Positions 17,293 through 25,352 are shown, counted from the stretch's first letter. The stretch: 64,000 nucleotides of DNA from an uncultured Arcanobacterium sp. (GCA_958428545.1 CAUAGM010000001.1:367487-431486), one strand, 5' to 3'. The notes: generated by a model from the sequence alone, not told the origin. Numbers and translations are program-made.

Positions 17293-17982
17293 ATGGCGAA
17301 CGAGGAACTTGAACAGCCTGTAGAAGAGTTAGAACCTCTGGAGGCTGGCGAAGAAGCTGGTGACGGCGTCGTCACGCCGGAGATGGTGCGTGCTAAGCTT
17401 AAGGGGCTTCCGGGGCGTTGGTACGTCTTGCATACCTATGCAGGGTACGAGAAGCGCGTCAAGCAAGATATTGAAATTCGTCTGCACTCGATGAATATGG
17501 AAGATTATATTTTCCAGGTCGAGGTGCCGATGGAAGAGGTCATTGAAGTGCGTAAAGGGCAAAACAAGCTCGTTTCGCATGTGCGTATGCCTGGATATGC
17601 TCTGATCCGTATGGATATGACCAACGAGTCTTGGCGTATTGTACAAGAGACGAATGGTGTGACGGGTTTTGTCGGCAATGGTCGTAATCCTGTGCCTCTG
17701 ACTATGGATGAAGTAGTTGAAATGCTCACGCCAATGGTTGAGCAAGAAGTGCAGCATGAAGCGCAGGCTGCAGGTAAGCCGCTTCCTGGTGGCGGGCCAG
17801 AGCTCGTTACTCAGTACGAAATTGGCGAAACCGTCACTCTCACAACGGAGCCGTGGGTTGGTATGCCAGCGACGATCTCCGATATTGACGCTGTGAACCG
17901 CAGGCTCACAGTTCTCATGACTTTGGTCGGTCAGGAAACTCCGGTCGATCTGGCATTTAACCAAGTTCAGAAGATGGATTAA
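17293..17982 (+). CDS. nusG: Transcription termination/antitermination factor NusG
   Basis: A 229-residue NusG. An acidic N-terminal extension (about 45 residues) precedes the NGN domain (WYVLHTYAGYEKRVKQDI, about residues 43-60; binds the RNA polymerase clamp), and the C-terminal KOW domain (from about 175, GETVTLTTEPW ... GQETPVDLAFNQVQKM) contacts Rho and S10. It links transcription with translation. Located 44 bases after secE, before rplK. Confidence 0.95.
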   Translation: MANEELEQPVEELEPLEAGEEAGDGVVTPEMVRAKLKGLPGRWYVLHTYAGYEKRVKQDIEIRLHSMNMEDYIFQVEVPMEEVIEVRKGQNKLVSHVRMPGYALIRMDMTNESWRIVQETNGVTGFVGNGRNPVPLTMDEVVEMLTPMVEQEVQHEAQAAGKPLPGGGPELVTQYEIGETVTLTTEPWVGMPATISDIDAVNRRLTVLMTLVGQETPVDLAFNQVQKMD

Positions 17983-18028
17983 TCAGTTTTACGGACTATT
18001 AATCAGCTTTGGGCGAGGCTGAATGCAA

Positions 18029-18051
18029 CCACTGCTGTTGCCATGCAGTGG
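18029..18051 (+). promoter_or_regulatory. Hairpin in the rplK leader
   Basis: Perfect 7-bp stem CCACTGC/GCAGTGG with a 9-base loop, 27 bases before the rplK start. Candidate regulatory structure only; an L1 site is known in rplK leaders of other bacteria but I cannot match it here. Confidence 0.35.
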
Positions 18052-18077
18052 AACAAACAAGAAAAGGAACATATTAG

Positions 18078-18512
18078 ATGGCACCGAAGAAAAAGGTTAC
18101 TGGCCTGATCAAATTGCAGATCCAGGCCGGCGCTGCCACTCCTGCTCCGCCAGTTGGTCCGGCTCTCGGTCAGCATGGTGTGAACATTGTGGAATTTACC
18201 AAGGCCTATAATGCGGCCACGGAATCCATGCGCGGCAATATCGTGCCGGTGGAAATCACCGTGTACGAAGATCGCTCGTTCACATTCGTGCTCAAGACGC
18301 CTCCAGCTGCGGAACTTCTCAAGAAGGCTGTTGGTATTAAGAGTGGTTCTGGTACACCAAACACTGTCAAGGTTGGGCATGTGACTGCCGATCAGCTTCG
18401 TGAAATTGCGAAGACGAAAGAACCAGATCTCAATGCAAATGACATCGACAACGCTGCTCGCATTATTGCTGGTACTGCACGCTCGATGGGCTTGACCACC
18501 GACGAGATCTGA
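18078..18512 (+). CDS. rplK: 50S ribosomal protein L11
   Basis: A 144-residue L11, part of the GTPase-associated centre where it binds 23S rRNA with L10. N-terminal domain with PPVGPALGQHGVN (about residues 22-34), C-terminal RNA-binding domain ending ARSMGL. Shine-Dalgarno AAGGA is about 10 bases upstream of the ATG. First gene of the rplK-rplA pair. Confidence 0.97.
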   Translation: MAPKKKVTGLIKLQIQAGAATPAPPVGPALGQHGVNIVEFTKAYNAATESMRGNIVPVEITVYEDRSFTFVLKTPPAAELLKKAVGIKSGSGTPNTVKVGHVTADQLREIAKTKEPDLNANDIDNAARIIAGTARSMGLTTDEI

Positions 18513-18580
18513 TCTCGCTAGACAGAAATAAATATCCCGAAAGGGAGCAGGCATACAAGGTGAGCAAGACCATGTGTGCT

Positions 18581-18613
18581 GTGGTTGAGCCCGGAGCTGG
18601 CTCGAAGAACCAC
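18581..18613 (+). promoter_or_regulatory. Bulged hairpin between rplK and rplA
   Basis: GTGGTT (18581-18586) pairs with AACCAC (18608-18613) and GAGC (18587-18590) with GCTC (18600-18603); the 3' side carries a 4-base bulge GAAG. Shortly downstream is the rplA Shine-Dalgarno. The asymmetric bulge is reminiscent of an L1 target, but this is a guess from shape. Confidence 0.3.
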
Positions 18614-18637
18614 AACTGCTAAGAAGGAGAAAGCAGA

Positions 18638-19342
18638 ATGGCAAAGCGCTCAAAGAACTATCGTAAAGCCGCTGAACTTATTCAAACTGGCGCGCTTTAC
18701 ACCCCAGCCGAGGCTCTTGACCTCGCGCTGAAGACCTCCGTGACGAAGTTCCCCTCTGCTGTTGAGGTTGCCTTGCGTCTCGGTGTAGATCCTCGTAAAG
18801 CTGACCAAATGGTACGTGGAACCGTTTCCCTGCCGCACGGCACAGGCAAGACCGCTCGCGTGATTGTCTTTGCTGTTGGTCCGAAAGCACAAGATGCAAT
18901 CGATGCTGGTGCCGATGAAGTCGGCGGAGATGAATTGATTGAAAAAGTTGCTGGCGGCTGGACGGATTTCGACGCTGCTGTAGCAACCCCAGATATGATG
19001 GGCAAGGTCGGTAAACTCGGTCGTGTGCTCGGACCTCGAGGTTTGATGCCAAACCCCAAGACGGGTACCGTGACGATGGATACGGCAAAAGCCGTCACCG
19101 ATATTAAGGGCGGACGTATTGAATTCCGTGTGGATAAGCATGGAAATCTTCCGTTTATCGTCGGCAATACCACGTTTACGGGCGAACAGCTTGCAGAGAA
19201 TTTTTATGCGGCCGTTGATGAAATTATTCGACTCAAGCCAGCTAGTGCAAAGGGTCGTTACGTGTTGAAGGCTACCGTGAGCACCACAATGGGGCCTGGT
19301 ATTCCGCTGGATATCACGAAGCTTGCTCCTGAAAAGAAGTGA
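18638..19342 (+). CDS. rplA: 50S ribosomal protein L1
   Basis: A 234-residue L1, the mobile-stalk protein at the E site, and in other bacteria a translational repressor of its own operon. Carries the signature LGPRGLMPNPKTGTVT (about residues 130-145). AAGGAG lies 7 bases before the ATG. Followed by an intrinsic terminator at 19369-19402. Confidence 0.97.
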   Translation: MAKRSKNYRKAAELIQTGALYTPAEALDLALKTSVTKFPSAVEVALRLGVDPRKADQMVRGTVSLPHGTGKTARVIVFAVGPKAQDAIDAGADEVGGDELIEKVAGGWTDFDAAVATPDMMGKVGKLGRVLGPRGLMPNPKTGTVTMDTAKAVTDIKGGRIEFRVDKHGNLPFIVGNTTFTGEQLAENFYAAVDEIIRLKPASAKGRYVLKATVSTTMGPGIPLDITKLAPEKK

Positions 19343-19368
19343 GCCATAGCTTATGTAGCGTATAAATG

Positions 19369-19402
19369 AAGGAGGCTGTAGATTCGTCTGCAGCCTCCTT
19401 TG
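19369..19402 (+). terminator. Intrinsic terminator after rplA
   Basis: A 13-bp stem (AAGGAGGCTGTAG with CTGCAGCCTCCTT, one G-T pair), loop ATTCGT, then a short T stretch. Confidence 0.75.
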
Positions 19403-19440
19403 CTATAGAACTGTATGTGTAGTGAAAGTGTGAGCAGCTG

Positions 19441-20067
19441 GTGGATAGAGCATTTGTGATCGGTATTGCTGGCGGTACGGGCAGCGGAAAGACTACTCTC
19501 ACTAAAGAAATTAAAGAGCGCTTTGGGCAGTGTACATCCGTGGTATATCACGATAATTACTACAAAGCTCATGATGAGCTATCGTATGATGAACGATGCC
19601 GCCTTAACTATGATTCTCCAGATGCATTCGATAATGATTTAATGGCGCGCCAGCTTTCTTCGCTTATTGAGGGGCATGCTATTGACTGCCCTCTTTATGA
19701 TTATGCAAACCATAATCGATGCGCTCAAACGATTAGGATTGAACCTAATCCGATTATTATTGTTGAGGGGATTTTGCTTTTTGCGCATGAGCAGCTGCGT
19801 GCAATGTGCGATGTACGAATTTTTGTAGATACTGATGCTGATGTGCGTATTTTGCGGCGAGTGAAGCGAGATGTGATTGAACGTGGGCGCACAATCGAAT
19901 CGGTTGAACAGCAGTATTTGGCGACTGTCAAGCCAATGCATGAGTTATACGTAGAGCCATCTAAGCGTACGGCACATATTATTATCCCTGAAGGAGGGCA
20001 TAATCTCGTGGCATTGGATATGCTTTTTCACAGAATCAGCCACGAGCTTAGAAAACGCGACGCGTAA
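19441..20067 (+). CDS. udk: Uridine kinase
   Basis: A 208-residue P-loop kinase phosphorylating uridine (and cytidine) in pyrimidine salvage. Walker A GGTGSGKTT at residues 11-19 (K17); YHDNYYKAHDEL (about 38) matches the substrate loop, followed by YDSPDAFDND and the LID-like RRVKRDVIERGRT (about 140-152). GTG start; no strong Shine-Dalgarno. It stands alone between the rplA terminator and the rplJ leader, an uncommon location for this gene. Confidence 0.9.
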   Translation: MDRAFVIGIAGGTGSGKTTLTKEIKERFGQCTSVVYHDNYYKAHDELSYDERCRLNYDSPDAFDNDLMARQLSSLIEGHAIDCPLYDYANHNRCAQTIRIEPNPIIIVEGILLFAHEQLRAMCDVRIFVDTDADVRILRRVKRDVIERGRTIESVEQQYLATVKPMHELYVEPSKRTAHIIIPEGGHNLVALDMLFHRISHELRKRDA

Positions 20068-20233
20068 GGAAGCTGTGCGAAAAGAGACGTGTTCTGCGGC
20101 TGTATGTGTGTCGAGGGTGACGCGTAAGAAATAGGACAAGAAGTTTGGGAAAATTGCGGTTCTCTTTGAGAGAAATAGCTCACGAACCTTGCTGTGAGTT
20201 TGGTTTTTCTTGGGGTGATATGTAGTATTTTTA

Positions 20234-20305
20234 GTGCCCAAGACCGCAGGTCTGCCCGTAGCCAACGGGGTGAAATTCGAAGATCGAAGCCAGCGCAGGT
20301 AATAT
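20234..20305 (+). ncRNA. L10 leader (ribosomal protein L10-L12 binding RNA), candidate
   Basis: In the roughly 400-base untranslated region before rplJ. Contains AGACC-GCA-GGTCT (20241-20253), CCCGT-AGCCA-ACGGG (20255-20269), TTCGA-AGA-TCGAA and a second GCAGGT further on, resembling the conserved AAGAC-x-GCAGGT core of L10 leaders. Position and the terminator just downstream support this. A covariance search was not possible. Confidence 0.65.
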
Positions 20306-20316
20306 CAAAGAAATAT

Positions 20317-20372
20317 CAAGGCATATGCCGAGATATGTAGATTGCCTTGCGCTATATGCGTGAGGCTTTTTT
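20317..20372 (+). terminator. Attenuator terminator with antiterminator upstream of rplJ
   Basis: Terminator: 9-bp stem GCCTTGCGC (20344-20352) with GCGTGAGGC (20358-20366), two G-T pairs, followed by six T. Antiterminator: CAAGGCA (20317-20323) can pair with TGCCTTG (20343-20349), which takes up the terminator's 5' arm. The element ends 100 bases before rplJ and follows the L10 leader, so L10-dependent attenuation is likely, as described for Bacillus subtilis rplJL. Confidence 0.7.
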
Positions 20373-20472
20373 GTTGCAGTCGCGGCGTTATACCGCGACG
20401 ATATACAAAAGCATCACCGAGGCTGGATTGCTGTTTTTCGGAATCTGCGGCGGATATTCGGAAGGAGGGCTC

Positions 20473-20994
20473 ATGGCAAAGCCCGATAAGTCTGCAGCGA
20501 TCGCAGAGCTAGTGGAGGAATTCCGCAGTTCTTCGGCCGTGATTGTGACTGAATATCGCGGACTCACTGTGGCGCAGCTCAAGACGTTGCGTCGCTCAAT
20601 GGCTGGGGAAGCGAACTATACAGTCGCAAAAAACACGCTTGCGCGCATTGCAGCTCGTGAAGTCGGTATCGATAGCCTCGATGCTGATCTCAAGGGGCCA
20701 ACTGCACTTGTGTTCGTGAAAGGTGATGTTGCTTCCGTTGCTAAGGCAGTCAAGACGTTCGGTAAAGAGAATCCTGCACTCATCATGAAGGCAGGCGTTC
20801 TTGAGGGCGCATATCTTGATGCTGACGCCGTAAAGAAGCTCGCTGATCTCGAATCGCGCGAAGTGTTGCTTGCCAAGACTGCTGGGGCTCTCAAAGCTTC
20901 GCTCTACAAGGCTGCATACGTATTCACCGCGCCTGCCGTCAAGGCCGTGCGCACAGTCGATGCCCTGCGCGAGAAGCAGGAAGCCGCTGCTTGA
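20473..20994 (+). CDS. rplJ: 50S ribosomal protein L10
   Basis: A 173-residue L10, base of the L7/L12 stalk. The ATG at 20473 has GAAGGAGG just upstream and gives the usual MAKPDKSAAIAELVEEF start; the longer upstream frame runs through the leader terminator and is not translated. Conserved YRGLTVAQLKTLR at about residues 33-45. With L12 it probably represses its own transcription through the leader. Confidence 0.96.
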   Translation: MAKPDKSAAIAELVEEFRSSSAVIVTEYRGLTVAQLKTLRRSMAGEANYTVAKNTLARIAAREVGIDSLDADLKGPTALVFVKGDVASVAKAVKTFGKENPALIMKAGVLEGAYLDADAVKKLADLESREVLLAKTAGALKASLYKAAYVFTAPAVKAVRTVDALREKQEAAA

Positions 20995-21079
20995 TAAACC
21001 TGAGTGCACCCGCACTCGCAAGTATCGGTATATAACTACACAATAACCGCCTCGCGTAGGCAATGAAAGGATGGCTATC

Positions 21080-21463
21080 ATGGCCAAGCTCACCACTGAA
21101 GAGCTCATCGCAGCTTTCAAAGAACTTACTCTCGTTGAGCTCAACGATTTTGTGAAGGCTTTCGAGGAAGAATTCGACGTTGAAGCTGCTGCTCCAGTTG
21201 CTGCTGTTGCTGCTGCTCCAGCTGCTGCTGAAGCTGCTGCTGAAGAAGAGAAGGATTCTTTCGACGTCATCATCGAATCTGCTGGCGATAAGAAGATCGG
21301 TGTGATTAAGGAAGTTCGCGCTCTGACCCCACTCGGTTTGAAGGAAGCAAAGGAACTCGTGGATTCCGCTCCTAAGGCAGTGCTCGAAGGCGTCAACAAA
21401 GAAACCGCTGAGAAGGCTAAGGAACAGCTCGAGGCCGCTGGCGCAACCGTTACCCTTAAGTGA
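21080..21463 (+). CDS. rplL: 50S ribosomal protein L7/L12
   Basis: A 127-residue stalk protein that recruits translational GTPases. N-terminal dimer domain (MAKLTTEELIAAF), Ala-rich hinge (about 40-57), C-terminal domain with KIGVIKEVRALTPLGLKEAK (20 residues, about 75-94). Of the ATGs at 21071 and 21080 I chose the second: GAAAGG at 21065-21070 touches the first but is 9 bases from the second. Followed by strong hairpins. Confidence 0.96.
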   Translation: MAKLTTEELIAAFKELTLVELNDFVKAFEEEFDVEAAAPVAAVAAAPAAAEAAAEEEKDSFDVIIESAGDKKIGVIKEVRALTPLGLKEAKELVDSAPKAVLEGVNKETAEKAKEQLEAAGATVTLK

Positions 21464-21484
21464 CGATTTAGCTCAATCTGAGTT

Positions 21485-21537
21485 ATAAATAGCTAGCCCG
21501 AAGTAAGCATCATGTTTACTTCGGGCTAGCTATTTAT
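21485..21537. terminator. Large palindromic terminator after rplL
   Basis: More than 20 bp of perfect complementarity between 21485-21506 and 21516-21537 around a 9-base loop. It lacks a long T tail but is flanked by AT pairs, and lies between convergent transcription units. Confidence 0.75.
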
Positions 21538-21607
21538 GGATGGTTGCTTTAGGGGAGTGCCATTTGTGGCAATCCCCCCCCCTGTACTAGCTCCACACAT
21601 ACGTATA

Positions 21608-21646
21608 AAAAATGTGCCAGCTCATCTCGTGAGCTGGCACATTTTT
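21608..21646. terminator. Bidirectional intrinsic terminator
   Basis: A perfect 17-bp stem with core TGTGCCAGCTCA/TGAGCTGGCACA, loop TCTCG, an A run on the left and T run on the right. It serves the minus-strand ABC operon and the plus-strand rplJL unit. Confidence 0.85.
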
Positions 21647-21654
21647 AACCAAGT

Positions 21655-21834
21655 TTATCGGTGGCGGCGATTATAGAGATAAAGCATAACCAAAATACCT
21701 ACTAAACCACTCATCATAATTCCAAGCCCTCGCCAGCCTTCAATGGTATTGCCATAAATAGCAAGGGCAATGCATACGATATATGCGATTATTCCCAATG
21801 TGATCCGCAGGATCGTTGCAGTTTTTTCGTTCAC
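21655..21834 (-). CDS. Small two-helix membrane protein of the ABC operon (DUF6903-like)
   Basis: A 59-residue protein, GTG start. Its GTG overlaps the TGA of the permease gene (GTGA, 21831-21834), so it is translationally coupled as the last gene of the importer operon, directly before the bidirectional terminator. Two hydrophobic segments (about 8-27 and 36-52) flank a short polar link (GNTIEGWRG), and the tail is basic (YNRRHR). Size, topology and position match small DUF6903-type proteins found beside sugar ABC importers; that family match is from memory. A role as an accessory subunit is inferred. Confidence 0.7.
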   Translation of the reverse strand: MNEKTATILRITLGIIAYIVCIALAIYGNTIEGWRGLGIMMSGLVGILVMLYLYNRRHR

Positions 21835-22769
21835 TTGATACCACCTCCGGTAGACACTTGCAGGAGCTTCTTTTGCACGATGATGTAGAAGATAATGACT
21901 GGAATTGCCACGATAATCATGCCAGCATAGAGACGCCCATAGTTCGTTGCTGAGTGAGCAGTACTCATCAGGTTGAGCATACCCACTTGTACTGTCTTGC
22001 GATCTCCTGTAATGAGTGTCATTGAAATGACGTAATCATTCCAGTAAGAGAGGAAGTTGAAGAGCATTGCCATAGAAATAGCAGGCTTTGCTAGCGGGAA
22101 GAAAATCTGAACCATTGTACGTGAGAGCCCTGCACCATCAATCATTGCAGCTTCTTCATACTCTTTGGGGATAGCGGCAAAAAAATCTTGCAGAAGATAA
22201 ATTGTGAATGGAAGCGATGTAGCTCCGTACACCAATGCCAAAATGAAAATATTATCGATGAAGAAACCGTCTGGAAGAATCGCACGCACAAGATTATCTG
22301 CGCCTATTAAGAGAAGAAAGATCGGAACAACGATGTAGTTCACATTGACAAAGAGTAAGCCTTGTACCGCAAGTTGCAGGATCTTTTTCCCTAAAAAATC
22401 GTAGCGCGCTAAAGCGTACGAGCAGGGAAGTGCCACCGTCATGGATATCACCATAGCAATCACGGTGACGATCACTGAGATAAGGAAAGACTGCCCAATC
22501 CCAGAATCGATAAATGCGTCAATATAGTTTTGCAGATACAATCCCTTGGGCAAAACCCATGGGCTTCCATAAAATTCCGACTGCTGTTTGAATGAAGCAA
22601 TAAGCACCCAAATAGCTGGAACAATAATCGTCAGCGAAACAATAAACAGCACAATATGCGCCAAAATTCGCCCAACAGTCCATCTATCTTCTGAATTGCG
22701 AGATTTCTTATTCATGTGCTGTTTAGTTTGCACAGACTGAAGTTTTTGTTCTGCTTGTGTATGAGACAT
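21831..22769 (-). CDS. Carbohydrate ABC transporter permease, MalG family
   Basis: A 312-residue inner-membrane permease with six helices, the first after about 35 polar residues. The EAA loop that docks the ATPase is EYEEAAMIDGAGLSRTMVQ (about 200-218), as in MalG-type subunits. GAGGAAGGAATAG precedes the ATG. It forms a pair with the MalF-type gene 13 bases upstream and works with the lipoprotein binding protein. No ATPase gene is in the operon. Substrate is probably a sugar, possibly sulfated given the divergent sulfatase genes. Confidence 0.92.
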   Translation of the reverse strand: MSHTQAEQKLQSVQTKQHMNKKSRNSEDRWTVGRILAHIVLFIVSLTIIVPAIWVLIASFKQQSEFYGSPWVLPKGLYLQNYIDAFIDSGIGQSFLISVIVTVIAMVISMTVALPCSYALARYDFLGKKILQLAVQGLLFVNVNYIVVPIFLLLIGADNLVRAILPDGFFIDNIFILALVYGATSLPFTIYLLQDFFAAIPKEYEEAAMIDGAGLSRTMVQIFFPLAKPAISMAMLFNFLSYWNDYVISMTLITGDRKTVQVGMLNLMSTAHSATNYGRLYAGMIIVAIPVIIFYIIVQKKLLQVSTGGGIK

Positions 22770-22782
22770 TTCTATTCCTTCC

Positions 22783-23760
22783 TCAGCCGTACTGAATAAC
22801 TTCGCGTTTAGTTACACGGCTCACCACAAGTGAAAGCACAAACGAAAAGGTGAATGTGACGACTCCGATTGCCATGCCATATCCGAACTGGGAATTGTCG
22901 TATGCCTGGCTGTACAGATAGCCGAGAAGCACTTCAGAAGAACCGTCTGGACCGCCACCCGTCATCGCGCGCACAATCACAAAGGAAAGATTGATTGATG
23001 AAATTATAAAGAATGTGAGCGTTGTGCGAATGTTACTCCAAATAAGAGGAATGGTAATGACGAAAAGCTGACGAACTTTTGAAGCGCCATCGATACGAGC
23101 AGCCTCGTAGATAGATGTATCAATTCCTGCCATAGCAGACATATACATCACCATGTAGTAGCCGCATGATTGCCAAAGCATAGCGAACCCAATAGAGTAA
23201 ATGACTATATTTTGATCGCCTAGCCATGCTTGGGTGTATTCTTCTAAGCCAACAGCTGTGAGCAGTGAATTTAAAAGACCGTCACTTTGCGAATACACAG
23301 CAGCGAAAATTGCGGCAATAATGACCATTGAAAGGATGGAAGGCAGATAAAGAATGAAACGAATAAAGCCAGTTCCATATATCTTCAGCTGTACTAAAAT
23401 CGCAGCAAAAATTACAGCTGCTGGAAGAGTGACTGAGGTGACAACAACTAAAAGTAAGACTGTGTTTTGGAAAGCTTCAAGAAACTTCATATCAGAAAAA
23501 AGAATCTTGAAGTTATTCAAACCCACAAACTCTTTATTGGGGGAGTAACCGCCCCATTTAAATACCGACATTTGAAACACTTGAATCGTCGGAATAACGA
23601 TAAAAATGAACATCAATATTGCGGCAGGAAGAGAACAAAATAAAGCAAAGCGCTTTGTGCTCCTTGTTTTTTGTGAAATGCTCGCTGAATTCAGCGATTT
23701 TTTTTGTTTATTGTGAGAGACTTCTGGTTTTTCCATCAGCCCTTCGCGAGAGTCTGCCAT
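22783..23760 (-). CDS. Carbohydrate ABC transporter permease, MalF family
   Basis: A 325-residue permease with six helices and the EAA loop IYEAARIDGASKVRQLFVI (about 213-231). I chose the ATG at 23760 because GGAGGA lies 4 bases before it; the in-frame GTG at 23772 overlaps that ribosome site. A hairpin at 23849-23889 separates it from the binding-protein gene, which would give the binding protein higher expression than the permeases. Confidence 0.92.
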   Translation of the reverse strand: MADSREGLMEKPEVSHNKQKKSLNSASISQKTRSTKRFALFCSLPAAILMFIFIVIPTIQVFQMSVFKWGGYSPNKEFVGLNNFKILFSDMKFLEAFQNTVLLLVVVTSVTLPAAVIFAAILVQLKIYGTGFIRFILYLPSILSMVIIAAIFAAVYSQSDGLLNSLLTAVGLEEYTQAWLGDQNIVIYSIGFAMLWQSCGYYMVMYMSAMAGIDTSIYEAARIDGASKVRQLFVITIPLIWSNIRTTLTFFIISSINLSFVIVRAMTGGGPDGSSEVLLGYLYSQAYDNSQFGYGMAIGVVTFTFSFVLSLVVSRVTKREVIQYG

Positions 23761-23848
23761 GACGTCCTCCACGACTTTATGACTTTGCGTGACAGGAAAT
23801 ATTTACTGCCAAAATAGGTAGCTAATGTATGCACATCGTGTGCAGTAT

Positions 23849-23889
23849 GTTTTAGCGGGAGCGAGCGGAAAAGTCGCCCCCGCTAAAAC
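23849..23889 (-). terminator. Hairpin between binding protein and permease genes
   Basis: Perfect 11-bp arms GTTTTAGCGGG/CCCGCTAAAAC with a second inner pairing GCGA/TCGC. On the minus strand it follows the binding-protein stop and ends in a T-rich arm. It could be a partial terminator or an mRNA-stabilising 3' hairpin. Confidence 0.55.
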
Positions 23890-23920
23890 AGTGAGTTACA
23901 GATACAACTCTGTGTTAGTT

Positions 23921-25270
23921 TTATTTAGCATTGCGAAGTGTATCGGTAACGCGTTTGATATCGTTGTGCCAATCTTCAAGAGTCTTATCTCCAGAAGCAA
24001 CTGAATCAATTGCAATGTAGACAGAATCTTTGAATGAGACGCCTTCAGCAGTTTTTGCAAGAGGACCGCCAGCAACTGCTGAAACGCCTTCTGCATTCAT
24101 CATATTGAAAAATGCCTGAACGCCAGGATCTTTCGCTGCAGCGATAGCCTTATCCGCTGCACCTTCAACAGGCTGTGCAGCGCCTGCGCCAGCGAAGATA
24201 TCTACTGCCTTATCAGAATAGAGGAAAGCAATGAAATCTTTAGCTGCATCAGCATTCTTAGCCTGTGCTGGAATCCAAATATTTTCAACGAAGGAGAACG
24301 CATAGCGTTCAGCGCCAGCTTTGAATGCTGGTGCTGGAATGACGCCCCACTCGAAGCCATCGGTACGTGGAGCATCTTTCATTTCATTCACAATCCAGTT
24401 GCCGTTTGGCATGAAGATTGCGGTGCCGTCAAGAATTGCCTGTTGATTCTTAATGAAGTTTTCCTTATTTGCATTACCTACTGTGGAGTTGAGTAGATAG
24501 TCACTAGAAACAAGCTTAGACACAGTTTCAAGTGCGGTCTTAGCGCCTGCCGTCTCCCAAGCTCCTTCTTTATAGTTTGCGATATCAGACCAAAGCTGAG
24601 CTCCTCCAGCATTAGCAATAATTGAAGGAAGCGCAGAATCAAAATATCCAGATACTGGGTAAGTGAACAAAGCAATGCCTTTTGCTTTTGCTTCATCACC
24701 AAGTTTGAACATTTCTTCCCATGTGGTCGGAGCTTCCCAGCCGTTATCAGCAAGAAGCTTCTTGTTGTATACAAGACCGTTTGGTGCGTAGAAGAGAGGT
24801 GCAAGATAAGTATCATCCCCACCAAGAGGGTTAGTAGCAGTGCCGCCAAGAATACCTGGAAGAAGCTTTTCCTTCACAGTTTTGTCTTCGCCTGGAACTT
24901 TCATGTCAAAGACGTCGTTAATTTTCATAACTGCGCCTTCAGAAAGAAGAGTCTCTGTAAAGCCAGACTTTTGACCCGCAGAATAATAAACCACATCTGG
25001 ATACTTGCCAGCCTTCATATTTGGAGCAATCTCTTCGTTAATGGTCTTCGAAATCTTCATATTGACCTTAACATTTGGATTCTGCTCTTCGTATGCTTTG
25101 ACGACTTTTTCCCAAACCTCAGTGCCATAGCCCCCTTCAAACGCTGCGAATTCTAGGGTGGTCTTATCGCCGTCTCCGTCTTTTTTCGCGTCAGTAGTTG
25201 AGGAGCAAGCGGAAAGAGCTAGGGCCAAAGAAGCTGTGATCGCTGCAAAAGCCTTAAACTTATATCTCAT
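23921..25270 (-). CDS. Sugar ABC transporter substrate-binding lipoprotein
   Basis: A 449-residue family-1 extracellular solute-binding protein. Lipoprotein signal with lipobox LSAC, acylated C22. The mature part begins with a Lys/Asp-rich linker, then the two-lobed fold (LEFAAFEGGYGTEVWEKVV). AGAAAGGTAAG precedes the ATG. First gene of the minus-strand importer operon. The divergent region upstream holds several TCTAC half-sites, so it is probably regulated together with the sulfatase operon. The ligand cannot be told from sequence. Confidence 0.93.
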   Translation of the reverse strand: MRYKFKAFAAITASLALALSACSSTTDAKKDGDGDKTTLEFAAFEGGYGTEVWEKVVKAYEEQNPNVKVNMKISKTINEEIAPNMKAGKYPDVVYYSAGQKSGFTETLLSEGAVMKINDVFDMKVPGEDKTVKEKLLPGILGGTATNPLGGDDTYLAPLFYAPNGLVYNKKLLADNGWEAPTTWEEMFKLGDEAKAKGIALFTYPVSGYFDSALPSIIANAGGAQLWSDIANYKEGAWETAGAKTALETVSKLVSSDYLLNSTVGNANKENFIKNQQAILDGTAIFMPNGNWIVNEMKDAPRTDGFEWGVIPAPAFKAGAERYAFSFVENIWIPAQAKNADAAKDFIAFLYSDKAVDIFAGAGAAQPVEGAADKAIAAAKDPGVQAFFNMMNAEGVSAVAGGPLAKTAEGVSFKDSVYIAIDSVASGDKTLEDWHNDIKRVTDTLRNAK

Positions 25271-25352
25271 AACTTACCTTTCTGTATGAACGTGTAGAAA
25301 CCAACGTTGAGTCTCTACAAGAGTGCGTGTGACAGTCCCAATAACAGCTAAT

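Noticed and set aside
20347..20472. Longer rplJ reading frame starting at 20347
   Set aside because: It begins inside the leader terminator and lacks a ribosome site; GAAGGAGG serves the ATG at 20473.
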